32,433 nucleotides of DNA from BRH-c25 sp035417425 (GCA_035417425.1 DAOLPD010000011.1:1-32433), one strand, 5' to 3'; numbered from the stretch's first letter, positions 24,806-32,433 are shown. Numbers and translations: made by a program. Notes: generated by a model from the letters alone, not told the origin.

Positions 24806-24845
24806 AAGTCCGGTAACAGGCAGCCTGTTCCGGACTTTATTTATG
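24806..24845 (+). terminator. Terminator after methyl-accepting protein copy 1
   Basis: AAGTCCGG (24806-24813) and AACAGG pair with CCTGTT and CCGGACTT (24830-24837), one bulge, followed by TATTTATG. Confidence 0.82.
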
Positions 24846-24944
24846 TTGAATCTCATTTTTCGGGTTTCACTTTTCCATTCAGTTTAATAGATTGAAGTAG
24901 GGGGTTAATAAAAACCTTACTACGTTTTACCGGGAGGGGAAGAC

Positions 24945-25808
24945 GTGAAGCCCTACAAGACAAATCCTGTTATAGTAGAAAGGATTTGGGGAGGAAGGAG
25001 ATTATGCAGTTATAATAAGAACTTAGGGGGAAAAGCGGCAGGGGAGAGTTGGGAGACAGTGTCACCGGAAAGAGAGATTCCTGTTCTCATAAAGCTGATA
25101 GATGCCAGGGAAACCTTATCAGTGCAAGTGCATCCGGATGATGGATATGCAATAAGGGTTGAAAATGCCCGGAATGGCAAGAGCGAAGCATGGATAATAT
25201 TGGAGTGTGAGGAAGATTCCTTTATTATATATGGATTCAACAGGATGGTTCAGAAGAGTGAGCTTAGGGAACTGCTGGAAAGGGGGCTTGTTTCCGGGGT
25301 ACTTAACTATGTGAATGTAAAAAAAGGAGATTGCATATTTGTGCCCGCAGGCACGGTACACAGCATCGGAAGAGGTATATTGGCATATGAAGTACAGCAG
25401 CCTTCGGATCTGACATACAGGATTTTCGATTGGAATAGAACCGATTCCTGCGGAAAAGGAAGAGAGCTGCATATAGAAAAGGCACTGGATGCAATTAATT
25501 ACTCTATGGGATTACCCTGTGTGATCAATGTTTATGATTCATTAGGGGATGGCATTTTTGATATAATTGAATGTGAATATTTTGCATTATGCTTTAGAGC
25601 AATCAATAAAGAAGAGCATCACTTTTATGAGCCGGGCAGGTTCAGGGCCATTACCGCAGTATCGGGCAATCTGCTTCTTCAATACGATGATTTTCAATTG
25701 CAGGTGAAAAAGGGGGATACCTGTATAATACCGGAGGAATACGACAGGGAAGTCAGGATCAAGGGGCTGGGTGCCGCGGAATATATCGTTGCTTCCGGCA
25801 GTAATTAA
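24945..25808 (+). CDS. manA: Mannose-6-phosphate isomerase, class I
   Basis: The 287-residue enzyme interconverts mannose-6-phosphate and fructose-6-phosphate, feeding GDP-mannose and surface glycans or mannose use. The short Firmicutes form shows MKPYKTNPVIVERIWGG, AGESWETVS, the zinc-site SVQVHPDD, and FVPAGTVHSIG with a conserved histidine; the C-terminal cupin part has KKGDTCIIP. GTG 24945 lies six bases after GGGAGGGG. It stands alone between the two methyl-accepting genes, and no sugar transporter is near. Confidence 0.93.
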   Translation: MKPYKTNPVIVERIWGGRRLCSYNKNLGGKAAGESWETVSPEREIPVLIKLIDARETLSVQVHPDDGYAIRVENARNGKSEAWIILECEEDSFIIYGFNRMVQKSELRELLERGLVSGVLNYVNVKKGDCIFVPAGTVHSIGRGILAYEVQQPSDLTYRIFDWNRTDSCGKGRELHIEKALDAINYSMGLPCVINVYDSLGDGIFDIIECEYFALCFRAINKEEHHFYEPGRFRAITAVSGNLLLQYDDFQLQVKKGDTCIIPEEYDREVRIKGLGAAEYIVASGSN

Positions 25809-25892
25809 GATGTAACTTAAATCCTTGCAGATTTATGATATAATATCAATATAATATTATGGAAATGATGTTTAACTGAAAGGGGTGGCAAT

Positions 25893-26084
25893 ATGACAGC
25901 GAGTATCAGATTGGATAACAACGAAGTGAAGCAGACCAAACAGATAATAAGTTTTTTTAAGAAGGGCGTAAAGGTCAGATACAATAAGAAGCTTACGGGT
26001 AAGGTCAGACTATATATCAGTGAAAAGAATTCAGTTAAGAACATTAGTGATATATTGTCACTTTATGAAAACAGATTGAATTGA
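25893..26084 (+). CDS. Small conserved-looking protein of unknown function
   Basis: The 63-residue basic protein (many Lys, Arg) starts MTASIRLDNNEVKQ and holds IISFFKKGVKVRYNKK, KVRLYISEKNS and NISDILSLYEN. It has no signal peptide or membrane segment; predicted as a small alpha/beta protein. A good site AAGGGGTGG precedes ATG 25893, and the codon use is like that of its neighbours, so I believe it is real. A TATAAT-rich stretch at 25840-25860 could be its promoter. Function not recognised. Confidence 0.65.
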   Translation: MTASIRLDNNEVKQTKQIISFFKKGVKVRYNKKLTGKVRLYISEKNSVKNISDILSLYENRLN

Positions 26085-26110
26085 AAATATTAAGAAGCTG
26101 CAGCATAAAG

Positions 26111-26138
26111 GGAGAATGCGTCGTTGGCGCATTCTTCC
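26111..26138 (+). terminator. Hairpin after the small gene, weak terminator
   Basis: GGAGAATGCG (26111-26120) pairs with CGCATTCTTCC (26128-26138) with one bulge; only a short T content follows, so termination may be partial. Confidence 0.5.
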
Positions 26139-26174
26139 TGTATGTATATGTATGCAATAAAATGTGAAACGCGG

Positions 26175-26203
26175 TTGATTGTTTGGTTATTTTGTAATAT
26201 CAT
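26175..26203 (+). promoter_or_regulatory. Promoter of the second methyl-accepting protein gene
   Basis: TTGATT (26175-26180) and TATCAT (26198-26203) at 17-base spacing, the same layout as in front of copy 1. Confidence 0.6.
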
Positions 26204-26276
26204 GAAATTGAAGGGTTTATATATCTGGTGATTAACTTTTGATGAAGTTGAATCAAAAGATAAAGGAGTGTAATGA

Positions 26277-27878
26277 ATGGCAGGCTTACTATTGGGTTAT
26301 ACAGTAATTAACCTTGTTCTCGGAACAGTACTGTTTATGTACCGCGATAACGAATTGACTGTTGTTGCACTGATAATTGCAATGGCAGCAACGGGGCTTC
26401 TATTCCTGTCAAAGCTGAACAGTATTTCAGCAAGGATAGAAAACAACGTTGAATCAATAAACAAAGGACAGCTGAACAAAAACGTCAAGAAAACCGGCAT
26501 CAATATGTTTGACAGCATAGCCTCGGCGATGAATGAGTTTTTGCACAAGATCAGAAGCCTGATTGGCAACTTTGAGGATGTGTCCGCAAGGATAATGAAG
26601 GATGCTCATGAGGTAGAGAAGCAGGCGGAGGCCATCAAGTACTCATCCAGTGAGATAGCCTCAACGATACAGAGTGTGGCAGAGTCGGTAAGCAATCAGG
26701 CTGCATATACGCATAACATGATGGAAATGGTGCAGAGCTTTGCAAGAGGTGCGGAGGATATCAGCGAAAATGCAGAGACAAGCCTTAGTATTGCTAAGGA
26801 GACAAAAGGCACAATAGTGGACAGCTTCAATAAGTTTTCAGATATAAAGTTCAAGATACAGGAGTCCAAGGAATACAATGAAAAGGTGCTGGAGGCTTTG
26901 GACAGCCTGGATAATAAAATAAGAGCGATAGATACAATTACAGAAGCAGTGGAAGGTATAGCAGCCCAGACACAGCTGTTGGCGTTGAATGCAGCTATAG
27001 AAGCTGCCAGAGCCGGTGAGGCGGGAAGAGGGTTTGCAGTGGTTGCCGGAGAAGTAGGGAAGCTTGCAGATGACTCTTCACAATCGGCAAAAGAGATAAA
27101 GCAGCTGGTAGACGGCATTACGAGCCAGATAGGGGAGCTGGCGGTGAATATAAAGGATGAAGCCGCTGCTATAGACAAGAACCTTTTGTTTGCAACAGAG
27201 GTACTCAGCAAATCTGATGTCATAAACAACACTTTAATGGATAACATGAAGGCTGCCGAGAAGATAACGCTGCTTACAAAGGAACAGATGAAGAACATTG
27301 GCAGCATAGAGAAGGAGATTGAAAAGATTAACGATGTGACACAACAGAATGCGGCGGTATCAGAGGAGATCGGAGCATCGACGGAAGAACAGCTGGCTAC
27401 CATTGAAGCGGTCCATGGCCATATAGTTACGCTTTTGGAAAGACTTGAAGAGTCCAGCGCAATAATAGGCAATTTTATGAAGGGTTTCGTGCTGACCGAT
27501 GATATAAAAGAAAAGATAAAAAAGACTCAGGAATTAATAAGCGAAATGATACAAAAAGAAAACATAATTGCAATGGATAAAAATTCAGCAGAGAGATATA
27601 TTAAAGAACATAAGAAAAAATTAGAATATGTAGAGCTTATAGTAATAATAGACAGCAAGGGCTACCTTACCGTAGGGACGGAAGAGATACCTGAAAATTT
27701 AAGAGATTGCAGCTCAAAACCGTATTTTACAAATGCGATGCAGGGTAATACCTACATATCAAAGGAATATATCTCATGCGCTACCGGCAACTATAACATT
27801 TCCGTTGCCATGCCCATAAATGTGAACGGTGAATATAAGGGAGTATTAATGGCAGATATAAATATAAATGAGAACTGA
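26277..27878 (+). CDS. Methyl-accepting chemotaxis protein with C-terminal Cache-like domain (copy 2)
   Basis: It has the same length (533 residues) and layout as the copy at 23176: two membrane helices at the start, helix bundle with QTQLLALNAAIEAARAGEAG, and a C-terminal Cache-like domain with KPYFTNAMQGNTYISKEYI and ISVAMPI. The signalling part is nearly identical to copy 1, whereas the first 50 residues and the C-terminal sensor part have drifted, as expected for duplication followed by a change of ligand. ATG 26277 follows AAAGGAGTG. The stop region repeats copy 1 exactly for 45 bases. Confidence 0.9.
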   Translation: MAGLLLGYTVINLVLGTVLFMYRDNELTVVALIIAMAATGLLFLSKLNSISARIENNVESINKGQLNKNVKKTGINMFDSIASAMNEFLHKIRSLIGNFEDVSARIMKDAHEVEKQAEAIKYSSSEIASTIQSVAESVSNQAAYTHNMMEMVQSFARGAEDISENAETSLSIAKETKGTIVDSFNKFSDIKFKIQESKEYNEKVLEALDSLDNKIRAIDTITEAVEGIAAQTQLLALNAAIEAARAGEAGRGFAVVAGEVGKLADDSSQSAKEIKQLVDGITSQIGELAVNIKDEAAAIDKNLLFATEVLSKSDVINNTLMDNMKAAEKITLLTKEQMKNIGSIEKEIEKINDVTQQNAAVSEEIGASTEEQLATIEAVHGHIVTLLERLEESSAIIGNFMKGFVLTDDIKEKIKKTQELISEMIQKENIIAMDKNSAERYIKEHKKKLEYVELIVIIDSKGYLTVGTEEIPENLRDCSSKPYFTNAMQGNTYISKEYISCATGNYNISVAMPINVNGEYKGVLMADININEN

Positions 27879-27881
27879 TTA
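27837..27881 (+). repeat. 45-base exact repeat, copy 2
   Basis: Identical to 24736-24780; encodes the shared end GVLMADININEN, the stop and three bases beyond. Confidence 0.9.
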
Positions 27882-27943
27882 GGATATCCGAAATATTATC
27901 GGCTGATGTTTATCCTAAAATGCACAGGCAGGCAGGTGGAAGA

Positions 27944-28237
27944 ATGCACAAATATGTTAAAAAACTAAAATGCAGGGCAGAGACAGGAGACATGTCCGCT
28001 AAAAACCAATATGAAGAAATCATGGAATGCCTTAATACAATGGATGATGACAGAGTGGCCAACTGTATAATTCTGATGAAGAAGCATATTCCCGAGCTCT
28101 GGAACCAGAGTGCACTGCTCCTTAAAAAATACATAATTGATGAGTCCAGAAGTCTTGAATTTTTGAGCAAGGATGAAGTGGAGCTTATTGAGTTTCTGAG
28201 GGATTACCTTAAGGATGAAGGGGATGACAGGCATTAA
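27944..28237 (+). CDS. Small acidic-helical protein of unknown function
   Basis: The 97-residue soluble protein begins MHKYVKKLKCRAETGDM and is predicted mostly helical, with SAKNQYEEIMECLNTMDDD, HIPELWNQSALLLKKYI and DEVELIEFLRDYLKDEGD. The regular helix pairs resemble small adaptor or helical-repeat proteins, but no family is recognised. ATG 27944 follows AGGTGGA at short spacing; ATG 27920 would add eight residues. It is 65 bases after methyl-accepting copy 2 with no terminator between, so it may be co-transcribed with it. Confidence 0.65.
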   Translation: MHKYVKKLKCRAETGDMSAKNQYEEIMECLNTMDDDRVANCIILMKKHIPELWNQSALLLKKYIIDESRSLEFLSKDEVELIEFLRDYLKDEGDDRH

Positions 28238-28260
28238 AAAAGGCGTATTACGCCTTTTTT
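28235..28260. terminator. Bidirectional terminator between convergent genes
   Basis: AAAAAAGGCGT (28235-28245) / ACGCCTTTTTT (28250-28260), loop ATTA-type, with A run before and T run after, serves both the small gene and apbE. Confidence 0.92.
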
Positions 28261-28262
28261 GA

Positions 28263-29321
28263 TTATTTGTCGTTATTAGGATACTTGTATTCAGAATTGG
28301 TTATTTTAAAATTATTCTTTAAGCCGGAGGAAACATAAACCGTTTTGTCATTGGTTATGAAAACGGCTTCTACATTTTCAAGGCTCTCAACCAGCTTCAT
28401 GCCTTCTTCCAGTCCCATCAGCAGTACAGTAGTGGAAAGTCCGTCTCCATCTATGGACTTGCCGGTAATTATTGATGCGCTGCTCAGGTTGTTCTCAACG
28501 GGATATCCTGTAATGGGGTTCAATATATGGTGATATATCTTGCCATCTTCTTCAAAGTATCTTTCATATGTTCCGGAGGTTACTACCGCTTGATCCTGAA
28601 TCTGCACTATCCCAAGGTAGTCTCCTCTTGGATCGGAGGGACTCTGGATTCCTATTCGCCACGGGTTGCCATTTGGATTACCGCCTATTGTTATAACATT
28701 ACCGCCAAGATTTATGATTGCATGCCCCACTCCGTTTTCCTTCAATATACGGACAGCTTCATCAGCTGCATAGCCTTTGGCAATTGCCCCAAGATCCACT
28801 TGCATGCCCGGTTCCTCAAGGAAGGCTGTGTAGTTCCCGGAATTCAGGCTCAGCTTTCTATAATCCACCAGGCCCACAGCTTCCTCCAACTTGTTTTTCA
28901 TGGGGACTGCAGCATAATCAGTACCAATATTCCAGAGTTTAACCACCGGACCTATTGTTATATCGAATAACCCCCCGGACTTACGGGAATACTCCTTACC
29001 TTTTTCTACAACATAGAAGGTATCAGGGCTAAGCTTGACTTCATTTTTACCCGAAGCTTGGTTAAGGGATATGATTTCGCTGTTTTCTGCATTGTTTATA
29101 GTCATTTTGCCCTCAATTTCCCTTATTCTCTCAAATGCCTTATCCAATAATGCTTCATCCTTTTTATCATATACCGATATCTCTATGATTGTTCCGAGAA
29201 GGAAGTTGGTTTTGGACAGAGGCTTGGCAGAAGTATTTGAAAGGGACTTCTGACATCCGGACAAAAGGAGTACTGATATTAAAGCAAGAGCCGTCAGCCT
29301 CAGTTTTGCATCAAGTATCAA
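28263..29321 (-). CDS. apbE: FAD:protein FMN transferase (ApbE), lipoprotein
   Basis: The 352-residue exported lipoprotein (lipobox LLSGC about 20 residues in) covalently attaches FMN to threonines of redox proteins outside the membrane, for example RnfD/RnfG or FMN-binding proteins. Motifs: LGAIAKGYAADEAV, INLGGNVITIGG, WRIGIQSP and ILNPITGYPV. The likely start is TTG 29321, eight bases after GGAGG on the minus strand; a longer frame from 29360 begins before that site. It is divergent from a NusG-domain-II gene. No FMN acceptor protein is in the window. Confidence 0.93.
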   Translation of the reverse strand: MILDAKLRLTALALISVLLLSGCQKSLSNTSAKPLSKTNFLLGTIIEISVYDKKDEALLDKAFERIREIEGKMTINNAENSEIISLNQASGKNEVKLSPDTFYVVEKGKEYSRKSGGLFDITIGPVVKLWNIGTDYAAVPMKNKLEEAVGLVDYRKLSLNSGNYTAFLEEPGMQVDLGAIAKGYAADEAVRILKENGVGHAIINLGGNVITIGGNPNGNPWRIGIQSPSDPRGDYLGIVQIQDQAVVTSGTYERYFEEDGKIYHHILNPITGYPVENNLSSASIITGKSIDGDGLSTTVLLMGLEEGMKLVESLENVEAVFITNDKTVYVSSGLKNNFKITNSEYKYPNNDK

Positions 29322-29396
29322 AATGGGCACCTCCAAAATATAGTGAAAAAAAGTAATCATATTAAGAAAATGGAATTAAAAATTTACATATTCAAT

Positions 29397-29446
29397 TCTA
29401 TATGATACAGTAGTATTATTGCAACTATAATTTTAATAATGATAAT
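29397..29446. promoter_or_regulatory. Divergent promoters sharing one palindromic -35 box
   Basis: The palindrome TTGCAA (29419-29424) can act as -35 in both directions: minus strand with TATAGA (29402-29397, 16-base spacing) toward apbE, plus strand with GATAAT (29441-29446, 16-base spacing) toward the NusG-II gene. The region is AT-rich, so chance matches are possible. Confidence 0.4.
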
Positions 29447-29562
29447 TAAATTCAGTATATATTATAAAATCTACCCATACTATTACTATAGACATTATTG
29501 ATTGTTTAATATACAATATGTTTTGCATTGAACATGCAATGTTTTATGACGAGGGGATTTTT

Positions 29563-29946
29563 ATGAAGATAAAAAAGGGAGACCTGATAATAATTGTAAT
29601 TCTTGCTGTTGCGTTAATTTCATGGCTTGCCATAAATTATTCGGGCAAGCCGGAGGACGAGAGATTGGCTGTTATAGAAACAAACGGAGATATTTACAGG
29701 GAAATACCCATGGAAGCGGGAATGGAGCAGCAGGAAATCCATATACAGTTTGAGGACGGCAAGTACATTGACATAATCGTTGATGAAAACGGCGCATATG
29801 TCAAAGATGTGGTTTGCCCGGACAAGGTATGCCAGAAAACAGGATTGGTAAGCAGAGTTGGACAGAGTATAGTATGTCTGCCCAACAGGGTCGTTGTATA
29901 TATAGAAGGAAGAGCAGAATCCGAAATCGACGGTATTTCGTTCTGA
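29563..29946 (+). CDS. NusG domain II-containing membrane-anchored protein
   Basis: The 127-residue protein has a membrane anchor (about 8-26) and an outside domain with CPDKVCQKTG and VGQSIVCLPNRVVV, the NusG_II pattern. Despite the name it is not a transcription factor. It often sits next to apbE and the Gx protein in Clostridia, and it may be tied to flavinylation or to electron transport; its role is not settled. ATG 29563 follows GAGGGG; the longer frame from 29518 is in the leader. First gene of a three-gene run. Confidence 0.85.
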   Translation: MKIKKGDLIIIVILAVALISWLAINYSGKPEDERLAVIETNGDIYREIPMEAGMEQQEIHIQFEDGKYIDIIVDENGAYVKDVVCPDKVCQKTGLVSRVGQSIVCLPNRVVVYIEGRAESEIDGISF

Positions 29947-29966
29947 TAACAGGCGGGGGAATAAAT

Positions 29967-30494
29967 ATGAGCAAAACAAAAAAAATGGTGCTGTTGGGAA
30001 TATTGGTTTCCCAGGCATTAATACTTAATTTGGTGGAGAGGATGATACCGGTGCCTGTACCGGTTCCGGGAATAAAGCTGGGACTGGCAAATGCCATTTC
30101 ACTTATTGCCATAATACTTTTCGGGCCGAAGGAAGCCCTGATAGTTGTAGGTATGAGAACTTTTTTAGGCTCTGTATTCGGAGGAGGGATATCTTCTTTC
30201 ATATACAGTTTTATCGGCGGTACAGTAAGCACCATGGCCATGGCAATCATGTACAGGAAATTCAGGACATTGTTCAGTCTGCCTGCAATAAGTGTCATTG
30301 GCGCAGTATTTCATAACACCGGTCAAATACTGGTTGCCAGTCTTATAGTTGAGAACGCAAAGCTCTTTTATTACTTGCCTGCGCTGTTGATTTCAGCTGT
30401 GATTACAGGATTATTTATAGGATTTGCAGTTCAGTATACCCTGAAACCAATGAGCCATATACTTGGAATAGGAAGTGATACTAATGTGGAGTGA
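29967..30494 (+). CDS. Gx transporter family protein (heptaprenyl diphosphate synthase component I-like)
   Basis: The 175-residue membrane protein has about five helices and the opening RMIPVPVPVPGIKLGLANAI, typical of the family long named heptaprenyl diphosphate synthase component I but with ECF-S-like topology. Next to a real polyprenyl synthase it might bring in a precursor or partner with quinone or flavin metabolism; this is inference. ATG 29967 follows GGCGGGGG; the frame continues upstream inside the previous gene and that part is not used. It overlaps the next gene by 11 bases. Confidence 0.85.
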   Translation: MSKTKKMVLLGILVSQALILNLVERMIPVPVPVPGIKLGLANAISLIAIILFGPKEALIVVGMRTFLGSVFGGGISSFIYSFIGGTVSTMAMAIMYRKFRTLFSLPAISVIGAVFHNTGQILVASLIVENAKLFYYLPALLISAVITGLFIGFAVQYTLKPMSHILGIGSDTNVE

Positions 30495-31437
30495 TAATAG
30501 GTTTTTAAAAAAAGAAATGGATTCTGTAGAAGATACTATAAAGAATTCTTTAAGAACAAGAAACAAAACAGTAAAGGAAGCACTGGTCAGGTTTGTAGAA
30601 AGCGGCGGCAAGAGACTGAGACCTGCTTTTACAATACTTGGAGGCACATTCGGCCAATATGACAGCAATACTATAGTGCCTATTGCTGCTGCACTGGAAA
30701 TTATCCACATGGCTACTCTTATTCATGATGATATAATTGATGATGCAAGACTGAGGCGGGGAAACGAAACGGTGCACTCGGTTCTGGGAAAGGATGTGGC
30801 TGTATACAGCGGTGATTTCCTGCTTACCAGGGCCTTCATGCTGGTAGCGGATTATGCGGATATTGACATGCTGAAACAGGTCGCAAAAGCTTCAGCATAT
30901 ATATGTGACAGTGAAATAGCCCAGAATGAGCAGAAATTTGATACCAACGTAAGTGTCAAACAATATCTTAAAAGAATAGGGGGAAAAACTGCGGCGCTGT
31001 TTGCCATTAGTCTGTATATGGGAGCTTATAAAGCGGGCTGCCCCAAGAAACTGGTGAATAGACTGGGTGTTCTTGGCAATAATATTGGTATGGCTTTCCA
31101 GATAGTTGATGATATTCTGGATCTTACCGGTAATCAGGCAAAAGTCGGCAAGCCGCTTCTTAGCGATGCTGCCCAGGGGATATATACTTTGCCGGTGCTA
31201 TATGCGCTTCATTCCGAATATAGAGATGAAGCAATAAAGGCCATCAACAAAACCCATGAAGACAAAGGAGAATATTTGTATGAGGTTTTGAGCGATTCTA
31301 AAGCAATTGAAAGGTCAAAAAACATTGCGGAAAAATTCATAGGCAAAGCTATGAAGATAGCAGGAGAACTGCCGGAATCCATAGGCAGGGATATAATAGT
31401 AGAAATAATTGATGAGCAGCTTGAAAGAAAGTTTTAG
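30484..31437 (+). CDS. Polyprenyl diphosphate synthase (trans-isoprenyl type)
   Basis: The 317-residue enzyme extends isoprenoid diphosphates for quinone side chains or other lipids. GGKRLRP, the first Asp-rich motif HDDIIDDARLRRG (D82, D83, D86) and the second DDILD (D209, D210, D213) are intact, as is GKTAALF. Chain length is not determined from sequence with certainty; heptaprenyl or octaprenyl are typical for this type. ATG 30484 follows AGGAAGTGAT and overlaps the previous stop, so the two are translationally coupled. Confidence 0.93.
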   Translation: MWSDNRFLKKEMDSVEDTIKNSLRTRNKTVKEALVRFVESGGKRLRPAFTILGGTFGQYDSNTIVPIAAALEIIHMATLIHDDIIDDARLRRGNETVHSVLGKDVAVYSGDFLLTRAFMLVADYADIDMLKQVAKASAYICDSEIAQNEQKFDTNVSVKQYLKRIGGKTAALFAISLYMGAYKAGCPKKLVNRLGVLGNNIGMAFQIVDDILDLTGNQAKVGKPLLSDAAQGIYTLPVLYALHSEYRDEAIKAINKTHEDKGEYLYEVLSDSKAIERSKNIAEKFIGKAMKIAGELPESIGRDIIVEIIDEQLERKF

Positions 31438-31463
31438 GTATATCCGTATAAATATATGTTGTG

Positions 31464-31500
31464 AATGAATGCTTTGCATTGCAACGCATTCATTTTATTT
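31464..31500 (+). terminator. Terminator after the polyprenyl synthase gene
   Basis: AATGAATGC (31464-31472) / GCATTCATT (31486-31494) with inner TTGC/GCAA helix, followed by TTATTTTA. Confidence 0.82.
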
Positions 31501-31515
31501 TACAGCATTGAATCA

Positions 31516-31544
31516 TTGCGTAAAATATATCATAATTATATATG
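31516..31544 (+). promoter_or_regulatory. Possible promoter of uppP
   Basis: TTGCGT (31516-31521) and TATATG (31539-31544) with 17-base spacing, 25 bases before the start. Weak boxes in AT-rich DNA. Confidence 0.35.
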
Positions 31545-31568
31545 GATATTTGGAATGGAGGTTTATTG

Positions 31569-32354
31569 ATGAACATTATTCAGGCAATCATACTGGGGCT
31601 GGTTCAGGGGCTGACGGAGTTTCTGCCCATAAGCAGTTCAGGGCATCTGGTTCTGTTTCAGAAAATATTTGGTATTAATGAACCGACACTGGTGTTTGAC
31701 ACAATAGTTCATGTAGGGACTTTGGCGGCCGTAGTGACGGTGCTGTGGAAGGAGATATTATCCCTTCTGAAAAGGCCTTTTCAGAGACTTACCTGGCTGC
31801 TCATAGCAGGTACGATACCAACAGGAATTATCGGAATAGCTTTCAAAGATTCCTTTGAAGCAATGTTTCAAAGCGGCAGCACCTTGGGTTTTGAATTTCT
31901 TGCCACCGGTATTATTATTCTATTTGCAGAAAGGCTTAACAGCGGACGAAAGGATATAGAAGAGACAACTTTTTTGGATGCTGCATTTATAGGAATTATG
32001 CAGGGGGCCGCAATAATGCCTGCAATTTCAAGATCAGGGCTTACTATTTCAGGGGCCCTTATGAGGAATCTGGACAGGGAGTTTGCAGCCAGATTTTCTT
32101 TCCTGCTGTCGATACCTGCCATATTGGGAGCTGCCCTATTTCAGGCAAAAGATATTCTGGAGGCGGGAAGCACCGGAATCATAAACGCTCCAATCGTTGC
32201 AGGTACTATTGCCGCAGCAGCGGCAGGCTATTTTTCGGTAAGATTCATGATTGTACTTATTAAGAAGGGCAGCATGAAGTATTTTTCCTATTACGTGTTC
32301 ATAATAGGGGCATTGGTTATAATTGACCAATACATAACGAATATATTCTTTTAG
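31569..32354 (+). CDS. uppP: Undecaprenyl-diphosphatase (UppP/BacA)
   Basis: The 261-residue membrane enzyme recycles the lipid carrier for peptidoglycan and gives bacitracin tolerance. Motifs GLVQGLTEFLPISSSGHL near the start and PAISRSGLTISGAL (about 157-170) hold the catalytic glutamate and the SRSG loop, both intact. Several hydrophobic segments and normal length. ATG 31569 follows TGGAGG; a longer frame from 31542 is not supported. It has its own terminator-bounded unit after the polyprenyl synthase. Confidence 0.96.
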   Translation: MNIIQAIILGLVQGLTEFLPISSSGHLVLFQKIFGINEPTLVFDTIVHVGTLAAVVTVLWKEILSLLKRPFQRLTWLLIAGTIPTGIIGIAFKDSFEAMFQSGSTLGFEFLATGIIILFAERLNSGRKDIEETTFLDAAFIGIMQGAAIMPAISRSGLTISGALMRNLDREFAARFSFLLSIPAILGAALFQAKDILEAGSTGIINAPIVAGTIAAAAAGYFSVRFMIVLIKKGSMKYFSYYVFIIGALVIIDQYITNIFF

Positions 32355-32433
32355 TTACAAGCCACGCACAGTCATACCCTGACAAATACCCGAAAATAAA
32401 ATTGAAACACACTTGTAATATTTCATCATGGAA

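Noticed and set aside
26696..27472. Minus-strand 258-residue frame over chemoreceptor copy 2
   Set aside because: It is the low-complexity Ser/Ala-rich antisense of the helix bundle; the same shadow appears over copy 1.
24736..27881. Composite mobile element bounded by direct repeats
   Set aside because: The 45-base repeats are coding ends of paralogous genes; no transposase, integrase or inverted ends are present.
29814..29966. Upstream part of the Gx-protein frame
   Set aside because: It overlaps the NusG-II gene; the ribosome site and the family start are at 29967.

Overview
The window looks like a chromosomal segment of an anaerobic, low-to-mid GC, Gram-positive-type Clostridia member. 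The evidence is an [FeFe] hydrogenase next to a selenocysteine formate dehydrogenase, a T-box leader on leuS, S-layer homology domains, SipW-type signal peptidase and TasA-like proteins, c-di-GMP riboswitches of both main classes, and strong GGAGG-type ribosome binding sites with frequent GTG/TTG starts. I cannot name the species. No phage, transposase, CRISPR array, tRNA or rRNA was seen.

Region 1 (1-6440), redox. A promoter, a molybdenum-cofactor-type riboswitch and a terminator precede an operon of a multi-cluster [FeFe] hydrogenase and a small ECF-S-like membrane protein. A strong terminator and a new promoter follow, then a stand-alone iron-sulfur protein that resembles the front half of the next gene, and a formate dehydrogenase read through an in-frame UGA (selenocysteine, residue 349) with a SECIS hairpin directly behind it. 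The three iron-sulfur proteins have near-copy N-terminal domains.

Region 2 (6500-14510), cell surface under c-di-GMP control. It holds a secreted amidase-like protein, then a c-di-GMP-I riboswitch on a secreted transglutaminase-like protein. About 1 kb on, a c-di-GMP-II riboswitch overlapping a terminator leads into a five-gene operon: SipW-like signal peptidase, two TasA/camelysin-like proteins, an SLH-domain protein with an Asp/Arg linker, and a coiled-coil protein with a SipW-type leader and a long Gly/Asp/Thr repeat tail. I read this as a c-di-GMP-switched surface-fibre or matrix system anchored to the wall by SLH domains. The last gene contains a 100-N assembly gap flanked by an exact 55-base duplication, which looks like an assembler overlap that was not merged.

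Region 3 (14547-22999), housekeeping and sensing. On the minus strand are a DsrE-like protein and a SufS-like cysteine desulfurase. On the plus strand are a secreted peptidoglycan-binding protein, an orphan PAS histidine kinase, a TIGR01212-type radical SAM protein and leuS behind a T-box with a CUC specifier.

Region 4 (23000-28260), chemosensing. Two paralogous methyl-accepting proteins with no outside sensor domain carry a Cache-like domain at their C-terminus. They flank a class I mannose-6-phosphate isomerase and a small unknown gene; another small unknown gene follows.

Region 5 (28263-32433), flavin and isoprenoid. A lipoprotein ApbE flavin transferase diverges from a NusG-domain-II protein, a Gx/HepI-type membrane protein and a polyprenyl diphosphate synthase, followed by undecaprenyl-diphosphatase (uppP). 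The last 79 bases hold nothing I can call.
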